Counted from the first letter of the stretch, positions 16,867 to 25,917 are shown. The stretch is 64,000 bases of DNA from Mycolicibacterium chubuense NBB4 (GCF_000266905.1 NC_018027.1:310001-374000); one strand, 5' to 3'. Made by a program: numbers and translations. The notes: a model not told the origin generated them from the letters alone.

Positions 16867-18105
16867 TTAGCCGCGGCGCTGCTGTTGCGAGCCCGTATAG
16901 GTGGCCCACGGGCTGTAGTCGGCGAGGAGTTCCTCCTGCGGCGGCCGCTCGTCCTCGGCGACGTGCTCGAGGTTGATCCGGATGCGGTACCAGATGGAGC
17001 TCGGCCCGCGCATGCCGTCGACGAGAACGTCTGTGGGCTCCAGCTTTTCGGCTGCCTGCGGGTACTTCTCGCGCCACTGCGCCAGCGCGGCCATCGCCTC
17101 GTCCTTGGTCTTGGTGCGGGCGATCTCGATCAACGGCTTCGCCGATCGTCGGCGGCCGTCGGTCGTCTTGTGTGCGCCCCGGGGTGCCTTCTCGGGCGGA
17201 CCCAGCCGGTCGGCGAGGTCGAGCAGCGCCTCCAGCCCGCCCGCGGCGTCGTCCATCCCCTCCCACGGATCGCCGTGCTCGGCGAACCGCCGCGGGACCG
17301 TGGTGATCGTGAACTCCTCGGGCCGGCAGCCCGCGACCTCGTCCCAGAACAGCGGTGTCGACACCCGTGCATCGGGGGTGGCGCGCACGGAGTAGGCCGA
17401 GGCCACGGTCCTGTCCTTGGCGTTCTGGTTGAAGTCGACGAACACGCCCTGGCGCTCTTCCTTCCACCACCGCGCCGTCGCCGACTCCGGCGCGCGCCGC
17501 TCCACCTCGCGGGCGACGGTCTCCGCGGCGAGCCGGACGAGCTTGAACGGCCAGCGTCGGTGGATGCGCGCATAGATGTGGAAACCTCGTGAACCCGAGG
17601 TCTTGGGCCAGGCGACCAGACCGTGGTCCTCGAGCACCTCGCGCGCGACGAACGCGACGTCGAGGATCTGGCGCCAGCCGACCCCGGGCATCGGGTCGAG
17701 GTCGACCCGCAGTTCGTCCGGGTGCTCGAGATCGTCGGCCCGCACCGGGTGCGGGTTGAGGTCGACGCACCCGAGGTTGACCGCCCACACCAGACCCGCG
17801 GCGTCGTGCAGCACCGCTTCCTTGGCCGAGGTGCCCGACGCGTACTTCAACTCGGCCACCGAGACGAAGTCGGGCCGCTTCTCGGGGGCGCGCTTCTGGA
17901 ACACCGCCTCCTGCTCGATGCCCTTGACGAACCTCTTGAGGATCATCGGCCGGTCGACGACGCCGCGCAGCGCCCCGTCGGCCACCGCCGCGTAGTAGCG
18001 GATGAGGTCACCCTTGGTGACCCCGAGCTCGCCGAAGACCACCTTGTCCGGATTGGTGATCGGCACCTGCACTCCGCCGATCTCGAACGACTCGCGAGCA
18101 GGCAT
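16867..18105 (-). CDS. LigD-like archaeo-eukaryotic primase/polymerase (PolD-type)
   Basis: 412-aa stand-alone polymerase domain related to the polymerase module of LigD, used in nucleotide addition during break or gap repair. Catalytic elements are visible: DLD (Asp135, Asp137), SGSRGFHIYARI (His176) and FVDFNQN (Asp224). No ligase or nuclease module is present. The synteny (next to fadD2) matches M. tuberculosis Rv0269c. ATG 18105 is chosen; an earlier in-frame start would run into the divergent fadD2 promoter region. The C-terminal 100 residues are less conserved. Confidence 0.88.
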   Translation of the reverse strand: MPARESFEIGGVQVPITNPDKVVFGELGVTKGDLIRYYAAVADGALRGVVDRPMILKRFVKGIEQEAVFQKRAPEKRPDFVSVAELKYASGTSAKEAVLHDAAGLVWAVNLGCVDLNPHPVRADDLEHPDELRVDLDPMPGVGWRQILDVAFVAREVLEDHGLVAWPKTSGSRGFHIYARIHRRWPFKLVRLAAETVAREVERRAPESATARWWKEERQGVFVDFNQNAKDRTVASAYSVRATPDARVSTPLFWDEVAGCRPEEFTITTVPRRFAEHGDPWEGMDDAAGGLEALLDLADRLGPPEKAPRGAHKTTDGRRRSAKPLIEIARTKTKDEAMAALAQWREKYPQAAEKLEPTDVLVDGMRGPSSIWYRIRINLEHVAEDERPPQEELLADYSPWATYTGSQQQRRG

Positions 18106-18160
18106 TCCCTCATCGTAGGTTCCAGGCCTGACTGCGACCCGGGTCACATAAAGTTGTGTC

Positions 18161-19855
18161 ATGTCCAAGCTCAGCGATCTTCCGTTGCAGGCGGCGGCCA
18201 AGGCCCAGCAGACCGTCGGCAGGTACCTCGAGCGTGGTTCTGCCGAACTGCACTACGCCCGCAAGATGTTCGAGGCGGGGGCGCTGAAACTCGAGCCGCC
18301 GCAGGACATCGCCGCGTTCTTCGCCGACATCCGGCGCTGGGGCGAGATCGGCATGATCCCGGCGCTCAACGCGCGTCGCCATGCTCAGCGGTTGGCGGTC
18401 ATCGACGACTTCGGCGAGATGACCTTCGGCGAACTCGACGCCGCGGCCAACGCGGTGGCCAACGCCCTGCTCGCCAAGGGCGTCAAGGGCGGTGACGGCG
18501 TGGCCGTCCTCGCGCGCAACCACCGGTGGTTCCTCGTCGCGTGGTTCGGGGCGGCCAAGACCGGCGCGCGCATCATCCTGCTCAACAGCGAGTTCTCCGG
18601 CCCGCAGATCAAGGAGGTCACCAAGCGCGAGGACGCCAAGCTGATCATCTACGACGACGAGTACACCGCCGCCGTGTCGCAGGCCGATCCCGAACTCGGC
18701 AAACTGCGCGCGCTCGGCGACAACCCGGACAAGCCCGACGAGCCGTCGGGGAGCACCGACGAGACCCTCGAGGAACTCGTCGCCCGCACCAACGCCGTAC
18801 CGCCGCCGAAGGCGTCGCGGCACTCGTCGATCATCATCCTGACCAGCGGCACCACCGGAACGCCGAAGGGCGCCAACCGCAGCGCCCCGCCGTCGCTGGC
18901 GCCGATCGGCGGAATCCTGTCCGCGGTGCCGTTCAAATCCGAAGAGGTGACGTCGCTTCCGGCGCCGATGTTCCACGCGCTGGGCTTCCTGCACGCCACC
19001 ATCGCGATGATGCTCGGCTCGACGCTGGTCTTGCGCCGGCGGTTCAAGGCGGCCACCGTGCTCGCCGACATCGAGAAGTACAAGCCGACGGCCATCGTCG
19101 TCGTGCCCGTGATGCTGTCGCGGATGCTCGACGAACTCGACAAGACCTCGCCGAAGCCGGACCTGTCCTCACTGCGCATCGTGTTCGTCTCCGGCTCGCA
19201 GCTCGGCGCCGAACTGGCGACGCGGGCCTTGAAGGAGCTGGGCCCGGTGATCTACAACCTGTACGGCTCGACCGAGGTGGCGTTCGCGACCATCGCTGGG
19301 CCGCAGCACCTTTCGATCAACCCTTCGACTGTGGGGCCGGTCGTCAAGGGCATGAAGGTCAAGATCCTCGACGACGACGGCAACGAACTGCCCCGCGGGG
19401 AGGTCGGCCGCATCTTCGTCGGCAACTTCTTCCCGTTCGAGGGCTACACCGGCGGCGGCGGCAAGCAGATCATCGACGGGCTGCTGTCGTCGGGCGATGT
19501 CGGCTATTTCGACGAGAACGACCTGCTGTATGTCAGCGGCCGCGACGACGAGATGATCGTCTCCGGGGGCGAGAACGTCTTCCCCGCGGAGGTCGAGGAT
19601 CTCGTCAGCGGCCACCCCGACGTCGTCGAGGCGACCGCGCTCGGGGTCGAGGACAAGGAGTGGGGCCACCGGCTGCGCTGTTTCGTGGTGAAGGTGGAGG
19701 GCGCCTCGATCGACGAGGACGGCATCAAGGCCTACGTGCGGGAGAACCTGGCCCGCTACAAGGTGCCGCGCGAGGTGGTGTTCCTCGATGAGCTGCCCCG
19801 CAACCCCACGGGCAAGATCCTCAAGCGTGAGCTCCGCGACATGGACGTCGACTGA
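18161..19855 (+). CDS. fadD2: Fatty-acid--CoA ligase FadD2
   Basis: 564-aa ANL-superfamily enzyme that activates fatty acids through an acyl-adenylate. It has the P-loop TSGTTGTPKG (about residues 228-237), YGSTE, SGRDDEMIVSGGENVFPAEVE and the C-terminal lysine segment NPTGKILKREL. Length and position (divergent from the polymerase gene, before fadE6) fit M. tuberculosis Rv0270. Only 55 bases separate the two divergent starts, so the promoters must be short or overlap. Palindromic repeat copy 4 starts at its stop codon. Confidence 0.92.
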   Translation: MSKLSDLPLQAAAKAQQTVGRYLERGSAELHYARKMFEAGALKLEPPQDIAAFFADIRRWGEIGMIPALNARRHAQRLAVIDDFGEMTFGELDAAANAVANALLAKGVKGGDGVAVLARNHRWFLVAWFGAAKTGARIILLNSEFSGPQIKEVTKREDAKLIIYDDEYTAAVSQADPELGKLRALGDNPDKPDEPSGSTDETLEELVARTNAVPPPKASRHSSIIILTSGTTGTPKGANRSAPPSLAPIGGILSAVPFKSEEVTSLPAPMFHALGFLHATIAMMLGSTLVLRRRFKAATVLADIEKYKPTAIVVVPVMLSRMLDELDKTSPKPDLSSLRIVFVSGSQLGAELATRALKELGPVIYNLYGSTEVAFATIAGPQHLSINPSTVGPVVKGMKVKILDDDGNELPRGEVGRIFVGNFFPFEGYTGGGGKQIIDGLLSSGDVGYFDENDLLYVSGRDDEMIVSGGENVFPAEVEDLVSGHPDVVEATALGVEDKEWGHRLRCFVVKVEGASIDEDGIKAYVRENLARYKVPREVVFLDELPRNPTGKILKRELRDMDVD

Positions 19856-19919
19856 CCGCCGAAATTGCATTCCACGCGGGGTTTTCGGGGATTCCCGCGC
19901 GGTGGATGCAGTCTCGGCG
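19856..19919. repeat. Palindromic intergenic repeat, copy 4 (diverged)
   Basis: The left arm CCGCCGAAATTGCATTCC is intact. The right arm GGTGGATGCAGTCTCGGCG has several changes but remains alignable. It lies between the convergent fadD2 and a small membrane protein gene, where a bidirectional terminator would be expected. Confidence 0.75.
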
Positions 19920-19927
19920 TCGATCGG

Positions 19928-20257
19928 CTACTTGACCGCCCCGGCCATGATCGCCATGCCGGGAATGGCGAGCGACACCAGCATCAGCGACATCAGGAAC
20001 CACCCGGCACCCTGCCAGGCGGCCCAGCCGCGCTCGGCCTTCCACTCGCGGTAGGTCTTGACGAACGCGCCGACGCCTCCGACGAACAGGAACAGAGGCA
20101 CGAGGGTCGCGGCGTACACCGAGTCCCGCGCGCCGAACGCATAGAACGCGAACGCGACAGCCGCCAGTGCGACGACCACGATCGTGTAGGTCACCGCGGC
20201 CCGGAGTGCACCGGGTTTGTCGAGGCGCTTCTCGACGTAGTCACTGTCTCTGGACAT
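19928..20257 (-). CDS. Small membrane protein, three predicted segments
   Basis: 109 aa. Hydrophobic segments lie at about residues 20-42, 47-65 and 85-106, separated by short charged loops (KTYREWKAERGW). No catalytic motif is seen and the family is not recognised. ATG 20257. It lies just downstream of fadE6 on the same strand, so it may be co-transcribed with it. Confidence 0.72.
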   Translation of the reverse strand: MSRDSDYVEKRLDKPGALRAAVTYTIVVVALAAVAFAFYAFGARDSVYAATLVPLFLFVGGVGAFVKTYREWKAERGWAAWQGAGWFLMSLMLVSLAIPGMAIMAGAVK

Positions 20258-20296
20258 ACCGGAGGGGTTCCCGGCCGCGAGGCAAAGAAACCGATC

Positions 20297-22483
20297 CTAC
20301 GGATCGCGGGGCAGCCCGAGCAGCCGCTCGGCGATGATGTTCAGCTGCACCTCCGAGGTGCCGCCGTAGATCGTCGTCGCGCGGCTGGCCAGCAGGTAGT
20401 CCGCCCAGCGGCCGGTGATCTGCTCGGGGTCGCCGAGCACGGCGTCGGTACCGAACGACGACACCGCGAACTCCGCGTAGCCCTGCCCGGTGCGCATCGA
20501 CAGCAGCTTGGAGATGGCCGCGGCGGGCATCGGATCGCCACCGGCCAGCGTCAGCAACGTGGAACGCATGTTCAGGATCTTGGCGGCGTGGCCCTCGGCG
20601 ATGAGCACGCCCGCATGGTTCTGCGCGACCTGGTCGAAGTGGCCGTCGGACAGGAACTCGACGAACTTGTCCAGGCTCGGCAGGAACGGCGGCTCGCTGC
20701 TGCCGATCGAGACCCGTTCGTTGGTCAGCGTGTTGCGGCTGACCTCCCACCCGCGGTCGGCGTCGCCGAGCACCAGGTCGTCGGGCACGAACACGTCGTC
20801 GATGAACACCGTGTTGAACATCGCGTTGCCGGTGAGCTCCCGCAGCGGCTTGACCTCGACGCCTTCGCTGTTCATGTCGAGCAGGAAGTAGGTGATGCCG
20901 TTGTGCTTCGGTGCGCTCGGGTCCGTCCTGGCCAGCAGCGCGCCCCACTGCGAGTACTGCGCGCCGGTGGTCCAGATCTTCTGACCGGTGATCCGCCAGC
21001 CGCCGTCGACCTTGGTGGCCTTGGTGGTCAGGCTCGCCAGGTCGGACCCGGCGCCGGGCTCGGAGAACAGCTGGCACCAGATCATCTCGCCGCGGAAGGT
21101 GGGCGGCAGGAACCGTTCCTTCTGCTCGTCGGTGCCGAACGCGACGATGGACGGGATGATCCAGGCCGCGATGCCCATCTGCGGGCGCTTGACGCGGCCG
21201 GTCGAGAACTCCTGGGCGATGATGATCTGCTCGACCGGGTTCGAGGCGCGACCCCACGGCACCGGCAGGTGCGGCTGCACCCAGCCGCCCTCGGCGATGG
21301 CGGCATTGCGCTTCTCGCGCGGAATGTCCTTCAGCGCTGCCACTTCCGCGCGGATCTCGTCGCGCAGCTTCTCGGTCTCGGGGTCGAGGTCGATGTTGAG
21401 CGGACGCATCCCCTTCGTGGTCGCGATGTCGACGACGCGCTGCGGGTACTCCGAGGCCCGCCCGAACGACGCCACCAGAACCAGAGCGCGCCGGTAGTAG
21501 ACGTTGGTGTCGTGCTCCCAGGTGAATCCGATGCCGCCGTGCACCTGAATGCAGTCCTGGGTGCAGTGCTGTGCGGCGACCGGCGCCAGCGTCGCGGCGA
21601 CGGCGGCGGCGAACTCGAAAGCGCTGTCCGGATTCTCGTGGGCCTCGTCGATGGCGCGGGCGGCATCCCACACCGCCGCGGTGGCCCGCTCGGTCTCGGC
21701 GATCATGCCGGCGCACTTGTGCTTGATGGCCTGGAACTGCCCGATCGGCCGGCCGAACTGCTCGCGGATCTTGGCGTAGGCCGCCGCGGTGTCGGTGGCC
21801 CACCGCGCGACTCCGACCGCCTCCGCGGACAACAGCGTCGACATCAGCGCACGAGCCAGTTCACGGCTCAGGTTGCTCAGCACCCGGTCGTCGCCGACCT
21901 CGACCGCGTTGGCGCGCACGTGCGCGACCGGACGCAACGGGTCGACGCTGCGCACCGGCTCGATCTCGAGTGAGCCGGCGTCGAGGACCACCCATTCCTC
22001 ACCGGACTCGATCGCGACCGGCAGCACCAGAACCGCGGCCTGTGCCGCCGCCGGCACGGCCCGGACTTCACCGCGGATCACCAGCTGGTCGCCGTGGCGC
22101 GTCGCGGTGAGCCCGGAGTCGATCGCGTACGCGGCGATGACGTCGCCGGACGCCAGCCCGCCGAGGATGTCGGCCTCGGGGTCGTGCGCGGCGATCAGGG
22201 CGCTGGCGATGGCCGACGGAACGAAGGGACCGGGCACCGCGCCGTAACCGAACTCTGCCAGCACGATCGCCAGCTCGAGGATGCCGAAGCCCTGCCCGCC
22301 GACCGACTCGGCGAGATGCACACCCTGCAGTCCCTGTTCGGCTGCGGCCTTCCAGTACGGCGGGGGATTGGGGATGGGGTTCTCGAGCGCCTCGTGCAGC
22401 ACGTCGGACGGCGCGACGCGCGCGACCAGTGAGCGGACCGACTCGGCCAGATCGTTGTGCTCTTCGAGAATGGCGATGGGCAT
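20297..22483 (-). CDS. fadE6: Two-domain acyl-CoA dehydrogenase FadE6
   Basis: 728 aa, about twice the size of a normal acyl-CoA dehydrogenase. The N-terminal half (EQFGRPIGQFQAIKHKCAG, IQVHGGIGFTWEHDTNVYYRRA) resembles one subunit of a FadE pair. The C-terminal half (WCQLFSEPGAGSDLASL, WRITGQKIWTTGAQYSQWGALLARTD, TTIYGGTSEVQLNIIAERLLGLPRD) resembles the other. It therefore looks like a fused heterodimer. ATG 22483 has GGAGGAG upstream. It corresponds to Rv0271c in size and place. Acts in beta-oxidation; chain or ring specificity unknown. Confidence 0.9.
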   Translation of the reverse strand: MPIAILEEHNDLAESVRSLVARVAPSDVLHEALENPIPNPPPYWKAAAEQGLQGVHLAESVGGQGFGILELAIVLAEFGYGAVPGPFVPSAIASALIAAHDPEADILGGLASGDVIAAYAIDSGLTATRHGDQLVIRGEVRAVPAAAQAAVLVLPVAIESGEEWVVLDAGSLEIEPVRSVDPLRPVAHVRANAVEVGDDRVLSNLSRELARALMSTLLSAEAVGVARWATDTAAAYAKIREQFGRPIGQFQAIKHKCAGMIAETERATAAVWDAARAIDEAHENPDSAFEFAAAVAATLAPVAAQHCTQDCIQVHGGIGFTWEHDTNVYYRRALVLVASFGRASEYPQRVVDIATTKGMRPLNIDLDPETEKLRDEIRAEVAALKDIPREKRNAAIAEGGWVQPHLPVPWGRASNPVEQIIIAQEFSTGRVKRPQMGIAAWIIPSIVAFGTDEQKERFLPPTFRGEMIWCQLFSEPGAGSDLASLTTKATKVDGGWRITGQKIWTTGAQYSQWGALLARTDPSAPKHNGITYFLLDMNSEGVEVKPLRELTGNAMFNTVFIDDVFVPDDLVLGDADRGWEVSRNTLTNERVSIGSSEPPFLPSLDKFVEFLSDGHFDQVAQNHAGVLIAEGHAAKILNMRSTLLTLAGGDPMPAAAISKLLSMRTGQGYAEFAVSSFGTDAVLGDPEQITGRWADYLLASRATTIYGGTSEVQLNIIAERLLGLPRDP

Positions 22484-22538
22484 AGCGGCACTCCTCCACG
22501 TCGTCGTGACTGGCCCCAACCGGTTGGTTGGGACGAGG

Positions 22539-23486
22539 TTACCCCGCAACCTGGTTCACCAGGTTCACGAGGTCCCGGCCGTCACGAAGGCGTTCGCAGT
22601 TGTCGACGGCGAACTCCAGGTATCGGCGCATGGTGTCGGCCGTGTACCAGGTGACGTGCGGGGTGAACACGACGTTGTCGAGCGTGAGCAGCGGGTTCCC
22701 GGCAGGCACCGGCTCGACCGCGAAGACATCGAGGCCGGCGGCGGCCAGCCGGCCGGTCCGCAGCGCGTCGACGAGCGCGTCTTCGTCGACGATGGGGCCG
22801 CGCGAGGTGTTCACCAGGACCGCACTGTCTTTCATGCGTGTCAGGGCAGCGCGGTCGATGAGCCCCGCGGTGTGTTCGGTCAGCGGCAGGTGCAAGGAGA
22901 CGAGGTCGGCGGCGGCCAGCAGATCGGTCAGGCTGCGCCAGCCGGGGCTGCCGTCGTCGCGGGTGCTGGTGTGCAGCACCCGCGCCCCCATGGCGGCGAC
23001 GATGGTCTCGACGCGGGTGGCGACGTTGCCGTAGCCGATCAGGCCGACGGTGCAGCCGCCGATGTCGCGAACGGTCTCGCCGAGTGTGGGGTCCGACGGC
23101 CAACCCTGACCCGCGCGGGTGGCGCGGTCGAGCTGGGGGAGTCGGCGCAGCGCGGCGAGCATGAGCAGCACGGTGCCCTCGGCGACCGACGCCGCGTTGG
23201 CGCCGGGCATGTTCGCCACCGCGATGCCGCGTGCGGTAGCGGCGTCGACGTCGATGGTGTTGACCCCTGCGCCGAGTTTGTGGACCAGGCGCAGCTTCGG
23301 CGCCGTGGCGATGTCGTCGCCGGACAGCGGACGCAGCACGTGCCAGAGCACCTCGGCGTCGGACAGTTCGCGGTAGAACGTCTCGTCGTCGTCCTCTGCG
23401 CAGTACCGGACATCCAGCCAATCAGTGTGCGGCGCAAGGAATCCGGTCACCTTGTCGCCGGGGACGAAATGCGCCAGGACTCTCAC
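22539..23486 (-). CDS. D-isomer-specific 2-hydroxyacid dehydrogenase
   Basis: 315-aa NAD-dependent reductase. The Rossmann core is GCTVGLIGYGNVATRVE (near residues 145-160). The catalytic region holds VLVNTSRGPIVDEDALVDAL and the histidine in NVVFTPHVTW. It reduces or oxidises a 2-keto/2-hydroxy acid. GTG 23486 is chosen at the first conserved strand (VRVLAHFVPG). It lies between the hydrolase gene and fadE6 on the same strand, and is not part of the M. tuberculosis order as I recall it. Substrate unknown. Confidence 0.85.
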   Translation of the reverse strand: MRVLAHFVPGDKVTGFLAPHTDWLDVRYCAEDDDETFYRELSDAEVLWHVLRPLSGDDIATAPKLRLVHKLGAGVNTIDVDAATARGIAVANMPGANAASVAEGTVLLMLAALRRLPQLDRATRAGQGWPSDPTLGETVRDIGGCTVGLIGYGNVATRVETIVAAMGARVLHTSTRDDGSPGWRSLTDLLAAADLVSLHLPLTEHTAGLIDRAALTRMKDSAVLVNTSRGPIVDEDALVDALRTGRLAAAGLDVFAVEPVPAGNPLLTLDNVVFTPHVTWYTADTMRRYLEFAVDNCERLRDGRDLVNLVNQVAG

Positions 23487-23493
23487 CGGACAC

Positions 23494-24630
23494 TCACCAG
23501 CGGCGTGCGATCCACTTGGCGATGGTATCGGCTTTCTCGGTCCTCGCCCCGGGCGTGGTGAAGTAGTGGTCGGTGTCGATCGCGCACTGGGTCTTGTCCG
23601 AACCGGCGAGTGCGTCGTAGATGCGCTGCGCATCGGAGGGGTACACGCCGGTGTCCTGCTCGGCGTTGATCACCAGGGCCGGACAGTCGATGCGCGCCAG
23701 GTGCGGCTCGGCGCGGGTCTGCGCGTGACGCAGACTCCACATGCCGATCCAGTTGCGGAGCGTGCACGCCGCGGCGATGCCGTGCGTGGATCTGTTGGCC
23801 TTCGCGGGAACACCGGCATAGCACTGGTTGGGCGGCCGCTTGGTGGGCTCGAGCAGGGGATCGACCATGCGCGGGTCCGCCCAGGTGCGCATCACGGTGA
23901 ACGGCCGGTCGGAGAAGCCGGCCGCCCGCACGCGGGTCAACTCCGCTTCGGCCCAGTCTGTGATGGCTTCGTTGCGGGCGATCTGAGCGGCCCGATACTG
24001 CTCGATGAACTCGGGGGTATACGGCGGCCCGTTGCGCTCGTTGAACAGATCGAGATCGGAATTGGTTGCCACCGCGTCGTTCTCGTCCACCACCGAGGCG
24101 TCCATCCAGGCGGTCAGCACGTCGGGTCGGCCCGGGTGTGCCGCACTCGCGACGTAACCGTCGGCGGGCGGCAGGTCGTCGAGCCCGGCGGCGGGACGCA
24201 TGCCCTCGAGCGGGGTGACGTGGTGGTGCACCGCGTTCGCCTGATAGGCCGCCATCAGTGAGCCGCCACCCGAATTGCCCAGCAGGATCACCGTTTCGAT
24301 GCCCTGCACCTCGCGCAGCCAGCGCACCCCGACCCCGATGTCGACGAGCGCATGGTCGAGCAGGAAGCTGCTCTCGAATCCGCGGAACCGGGTGTTCCAG
24401 CCCAGAAAGCCGATGCCGCGGGTGGCCATGTAGTCGGCGAGATAGTGCTCGGAGAAGTCGATCTGGTAATGCGTGGCGATCATCGCGACTTTGGGCTTGC
24501 GGCCCACACCGCGGTGGTAGAGGCCCTGGCAGGGATGGCCCCCCGATCCCGCGCGGTGCGCCGTGGTGGAGTCCAGGCCGATGAACTCTCGTGTCACGCC
24601 CGGTGTTTGCGACGTCGTCGGTCTGCTCAT
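23494..24630 (-). CDS. Alpha/beta-hydrolase (Rv0272c-like)
   Basis: 378 aa. The nucleophile elbow GNSGGGS lies near residue 118. The C-terminal PALVINAEQDTGVYPS and DTDHYFTTPG segments supply the acidic residue and the histidine. This is an esterase-like fold without a signal peptide. ATG 24630 overlaps the TetR gene stop by four bases. Regulation by that TetR and placement with fadD2/fadE6 suggest a role in breakdown of a fatty or ring-containing compound. The substrate is not known. Confidence 0.8.
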   Translation of the reverse strand: MSRPTTSQTPGVTREFIGLDSTTAHRAGSGGHPCQGLYHRGVGRKPKVAMIATHYQIDFSEHYLADYMATRGIGFLGWNTRFRGFESSFLLDHALVDIGVGVRWLREVQGIETVILLGNSGGGSLMAAYQANAVHHHVTPLEGMRPAAGLDDLPPADGYVASAAHPGRPDVLTAWMDASVVDENDAVATNSDLDLFNERNGPPYTPEFIEQYRAAQIARNEAITDWAEAELTRVRAAGFSDRPFTVMRTWADPRMVDPLLEPTKRPPNQCYAGVPAKANRSTHGIAAACTLRNWIGMWSLRHAQTRAEPHLARIDCPALVINAEQDTGVYPSDAQRIYDALAGSDKTQCAIDTDHYFTTPGARTEKADTIAKWIARRW

Positions 24631-25253
24631 GGCGTGTGGGCCTCCCGGTGGTAGATCGTGCGGTAGAAGATCTCGGCGAGCGTCTTGATACAGGCCGCGT
24701 CGTCGACGCTCTCGGCGCTGCCGGACAGTTGCGTGTAGCAGAACTGGTTGAGCATCGACACCAGCGCGACGGCGATCAGGCGAGCGTCGCTGTCGGCGGA
24801 AAAGCCTTGCTTCTGCGCCTGTTCGACCAGTGCGGTGATCAAGCCGATGGGCAGTGCGCAGATGTCGCTCCAGTATTCGGCGAAGTCGTCGCTGATCATC
24901 GCCATCTGCGAGACGCTGATGATCTCGGCCAGGCGGTGGCGGTAGGTGTTCCAGTGGGCGGCCGCCGCCTTCTGGGATCGCTCCCAATTGCTCAGCCCGG
25001 GCTCGGCGGCGGCCAGCGATCGCTCGCGGGCTTCGTCACGGAAGCGCACGGCCCACTCGCGGACCATCGCTTCTTTCGAGTCGTAGTAGTTGTAAAACGA
25101 TGCCGTCGACTTGCCCGCCTCGCTCGCGATGTCGGCGACCGTGGTCGCGAGGATGCCCTTGCGGGCGATGACCGCACGGGCTGCGGCATCGATCGCCGCC
25201 TGCGTCTGCCGGCCGCGCACGGTCGGCAGTTGCTCGCGGGGTTGGACGGTCAC
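24627..25253 (-). CDS. TetR-family regulator (Rv0273c-like)
   Basis: 208 aa from GTG 25253. The HTH is clear: AAARAVIARKGILATTVADIA, then KSTASFYNYYDSKEAMVREW. The ligand domain is helical. The gene diverges from a glyoxalase gene, and a 30-bp perfect inverted repeat lies between them, almost certainly its operator. It is the first gene of a leftward operon with the alpha/beta-hydrolase. The inducer is probably a lipid-derived acyl-CoA or acid, but that is inference. Confidence 0.87.
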   Translation of the reverse strand: MTVQPREQLPTVRGRQTQAAIDAAARAVIARKGILATTVADIASEAGKSTASFYNYYDSKEAMVREWAVRFRDEARERSLAAAEPGLSNWERSQKAAAAHWNTYRHRLAEIISVSQMAMISDDFAEYWSDICALPIGLITALVEQAQKQGFSADSDARLIAVALVSMLNQFCYTQLSGSAESVDDAACIKTLAEIFYRTIYHREAHTP

Positions 25254-25274
25254 CGGGTATCCGATCGTTGATCC

Positions 25275-25304
25275 GAAACTGAATCTGATGTTAGATTCAG
25301 TTTC
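25275..25304. promoter_or_regulatory. TetR operator
   Basis: GAAACTGAATCT at 25275-25286 and AGATTCAGTTTC at 25293-25304 are perfect 12-bp complementary arms around a 6-bp spacer (GATGTT). The site is AT-rich in a GC-rich genome. It lies 21 bp before the TetR start on one side and 31 bp before the glyoxalase start on the other, so the regulator can control both. Confidence 0.85.
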
Positions 25305-25335
25305 TGCTCGAGGCCAGTACACAGCGAGGCGCGAC

Positions 25336-25917
25336 ATGATCAAGCCGGACAATCAGAACACCGAGTTCACGCTCGGCGGCATCAACCACGTGGCCCTTGT
25401 CTGTTCGGACATGGCCAAGACGGTCGACTTCTACAGCAACGTGCTGGGGATGCCGCTGATCAAATCGCTCGACCTGCCGGGCGGCATGGGACAGCACTTC
25501 TTCTTCGACGCCGGCAACGGTGACTGCGTGGCGTTCTTCTGGTTCGCCGACGCGCCCGACCGGGTGCCGGGGATCTCGTCGCCGGAGGCGATCCCGGGGA
25601 TCGGGGACATCGTCAGCGCGGTGAGCACGATGAACCACTTGGCCTTTCACGTTCCCGCCGAGAAGTTCGACGAGTACCGGCAGAAGCTCAAGGACAAGGG
25701 CGTGCGGGTGGGCCCGGTCCTCAACCACGACGAGAGCGCCGCGCAGGTGTCGGCGACGGTCCATCCCGGCGTCTACGTGCGCTCGTTCTACTTCCTCGAC
25801 CCGGACGGCATCACGCTCGAGTTCGCCTGCTGGACGCGGGAATTCGGTGACGCCGACACGATGACCCCGCCAAAGACGGCGGCGGACCGCCGGGTGCCCA
25901 CGCCGGCGAGCGGATAG
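25336..25917 (+). CDS. Glyoxalase/extradiol-dioxygenase-fold protein (Rv0274-like)
   Basis: 193 aa with the vicinal-oxygen-chelate fold: GGINHVALVCSDMAKTVDFYSNVLG at the N-terminus, MNHLAFHVPAEKFDEY in the middle and SFYFLDPDGITLEFACW at the end. His and Glu residues in these segments are typical metal ligands. The reaction is unknown; family members include lactoylglutathione lyases, dioxygenases and epimerases. ATG 25336. Divergent from and probably repressed by the adjacent TetR protein. Confidence 0.82.
   Translation: MIKPDNQNTEFTLGGINHVALVCSDMAKTVDFYSNVLGMPLIKSLDLPGGMGQHFFFDAGNGDCVAFFWFADAPDRVPGISSPEAIPGIGDIVSAVSTMNHLAFHVPAEKFDEYRQKLKDKGVRVGPVLNHDESAAQVSATVHPGVYVRSFYFLDPDGITLEFACWTREFGDADTMTPPKTAADRRVPTPASG

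Noticed and set aside
19865..21973. Long open frame on the plus strand opposite fadE6
   Set aside because: Arg/Gly/Asp-rich translation without motifs; the minus strand carries a recognised two-domain acyl-CoA dehydrogenase with full signatures.
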